Positions 62,781 to 64,000 of a stretch of 64,000 nt of DNA are shown one piece after another. Numbering within the stretch: the stretch's first letter is position 1; each line of letters begins with the position of its first letter. The position numbers and the translations under genes were made by a program. The DNA is from Bdellovibrio sp. CG22_combo_CG10-13_8_21_14_all_39_27 (GTDB taxonomy: Bacteria; Bdellovibrionota; Bacteriovoracia; Bacteriovoracales; Bacteriovoracaceae). The stretch spans positions 177,621 to 241,620 of the forward strand of contig PCTW01000061.1 of the NCBI GenBank assembly GCA_002786715.1. The letters are read 5' to 3'. The notes beneath the pieces were generated by a model that was not told the DNA's origin, ran no database searches, and saw only the letters and a list, made by a program, of their open reading frames with translations.

Positions 62781-64000
62781 TTAGTTAACTTTTTCCTTAA
62801 AGAGGAGAGGGTAGGCCGTTTTTAAGTATCTTTTTGAAATCTTATGAAAAATCGAATATCCATCATCAGGTGCTATTTGGGCTTGAGAATCTAAGAGTTC
62901 ATGGCCTTTATCCATTCCACTTAAATTGAAATCCTCATGTTCAAGCTTTGCTAATTCTTGCCCTTCATCACCTTCAAGGTCAAACTTAAAGTTAATGTCT
63001 GATGGTTTGCTAGTTGGTGGTGCATTGAGAACAACTGAGCCTTTGGTGGCGTCGTTGAATTGTTTTTGTATTTCTTTTTGGAGATCTGATTTTGGTTGCT
63101 CGCCGTTTTCAAGTGCGTTTGCGCTTGCATTGAGTGATGCGAGAACCATTCCTCTATCTGCGCCCTTTTCTTTTAAAACTTTATCAGGGAGTGAGAAAAG
63201 GTGATCCCTTTGTTTACTTTCTTCCTTTAAGAATTTATCCAGCTCTCCATTAGGTCCTTTTTTGAGTTCTGCTAAATAACGCTCTCGCGTTTTTCTTAAA
63301 AACTTAACTGATACGGCCATTTTGCCTGCTCCGCTAGACGCTAAATTTAGAGTTCCTTGGCTTAGCGATTTTGCCCCAGATAAAGAGTTCGCGAGTTGCA
63401 TTGGTGCACTCATCAGACTTGAGGCGCTAATGTGATCTAAAAATTTAGTGTCTCTTTCAGACAAGGTACCAATTTGATTACACTTTCCACTTGTCTCACC
63501 TGCAAGGCAAGGAAGAGACTCTTCTAACTTCGTTTCATCAAAGCTAGAATCAGTTTTGGCATTTCTATTAAGATTAGTAATGTCTCCTGATTGAGTACTT
63601 CTTGAGTCTCCACTTTCGATTTTGGCCAAGCCTTTATCGTTGTAATTTTTCATAATCCGATCAATTTCTGACTTATTCATTGCCATGTCTTTTGCAATTT
63701 TATTAGAAGAGATTCCAGCGTAGCCAATTGAGCCTGCCATAATGCCAAAAGCGATAGCTCTATGAGTAGGAGCGGCGAAGAATTGATCCATCGCCGTGGC
63801 TTCAGTACTAACAAGACCAATTACTAAGCCTGCTCCAACGGCTCCAAGGCCGAGAGTCGATTTTAGATCCCAAGCATTTGCACTAGGAATAATGGCTTCA
63901 CTAATTCCTGAGAACATTCTCCAGATAATATTTTTAACAGTAGTCTTTTTTTCAATATCAAGATTTGCAAACTTTGGTTGTGAATCAATTTTTAAATCAA
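62781..64000 (-). CDS. Large unrecognised protein, 5' part beyond window
   Basis: The frame is open from the right edge of the window; the ATG at 63917 is internal, because upstream codons (DLKIDSQPKFANLD...) run in frame to base 64000 with no stop. The visible part is about 406 residues. It has two hydrophobic segments, about residues 42-62 and 75-92 of the visible part, followed by a Lys/Asp/Ser-rich helical region with a CLAGETSGKC pair. It is probably membrane-associated. No family recognised. Confidence 0.7.
   Translation of the reverse strand, partial: DLKIDSQPKFANLDIEKKTTVKNIIWRMFSGISEAIIPSANAWDLKSTLGLGAVGAGLVIGLVSTEATAMDQFFAAPTHRAIAFGIMAGSIGYAGISSNKIAKDMAMNKSEIDRIMKNYNDKGLAKIESGDSRSTQSGDITNLNRNAKTDSSFDETKLEESLPCLAGETSGKCNQIGTLSERDTKFLDHISASSLMSAPMQLANSLSGAKSLSQGTLNLASSGAGKMAVSVKFLRKTRERYLAELKKGPNGELDKFLKEESKQRDHLFSLPDKVLKEKGADRGMVLASLNASANALENGEQPKSDLQKEIQKQFNDATKGSVVLNAPPTSKPSDINFKFDLEGDEGQELAKLEHEDFNLSGMDKGHELLDSQAQIAPDDGYSIFHKISKRYLKTAYPLLFKEKVN

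Overview
The window is about 39% GC by eye, gene-dense, and carries no rRNA, tRNA, CRISPR array, prophage or insertion sequence that I can see. The gene set suggests a Gram-negative predatory or predator-related bacterium of the Bdellovibrionota, most likely the Bacteriovoracia (Bacteriovorax/Peredibacter type). The supporting features are many secreted proteases and peptidoglycan enzymes, sigma-28 flagellin control, NtrC/sigma-54 control, PilT, DUF1501/c-type cytochrome genes and many lipoproteins. This placement is inference; no marker gene in the window settles it.

Layout. 1-373 is the tail of a response regulator. 436-3501 holds aconitase and a DUF952 protein. 3515-8266 is a tight operon in which a large membrane ATPase sits between two MscS-type channels. 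8321-13955 has a tricorn-like protease on the minus strand, then a cysteine desulfurase/ThiI pair for tRNA thiolation. 14071-19604 holds tail-specific protease Prc, a small protein, an RDD membrane protein, PilT and a papain-like protease. 19628-28123 is mixed housekeeping and envelope: a heptosyltransferase-like protein, an adenosine-deaminase-like protein, a membrane J-protein, a dipeptide epimerase, an outer-membrane protein, a lipoprotein and an MltD-like transglycosylase. 28170-34226 has a glycosyltransferase, lipA-lipB-ExbB-ExbD, a secreted protein and a GreA-like factor coupled to an MFS transporter. 34331-35241 is flagellin with a sigma-28 promoter. 35333-43782 is a phosphate block: an NptA-type Na/Pi transporter facing pstSCAB-phoU-phoB-phoR. 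43922-50147 has a small protein, a degenerate HD-GYP protein, a kinase-like NTPase, a three-gene c-heme/DUF1501 operon and a GNAT acetyltransferase. 50163-54027 is a secreted LRR protein paired with a protein that has a caspase-type His-Gly...Cys pattern. 54155-58248 holds a 7TM hybrid histidine kinase, an NtrC-type sigma-54 activator and a 76-residue protein that looks like a lone histidine-kinase dimerisation/phosphotransfer domain. 58233-64000 is an accessory region of small secreted proteins.

The most unusual part is 58-61 kb. Three minus-strand units each have a -24/-12 (sigma-54) promoter. Each also has a pair of 18-bp sites ending in CTCAT, exactly 22 bp apart, placed upstream like activator-binding sites. 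Two of the units are a roughly 0.9-kb duplication encoding cysteine-rich secreted paralogues; the third makes a 39-residue secreted peptide. The NtrC-type regulator, the hybrid kinase and the mini-DHp protein lie next door and are the obvious candidate controllers, although that link is inference. The MscS-ATPase-MscS operon and the LRR/caspase-like pair are the other two strongest candidates for undescribed systems.
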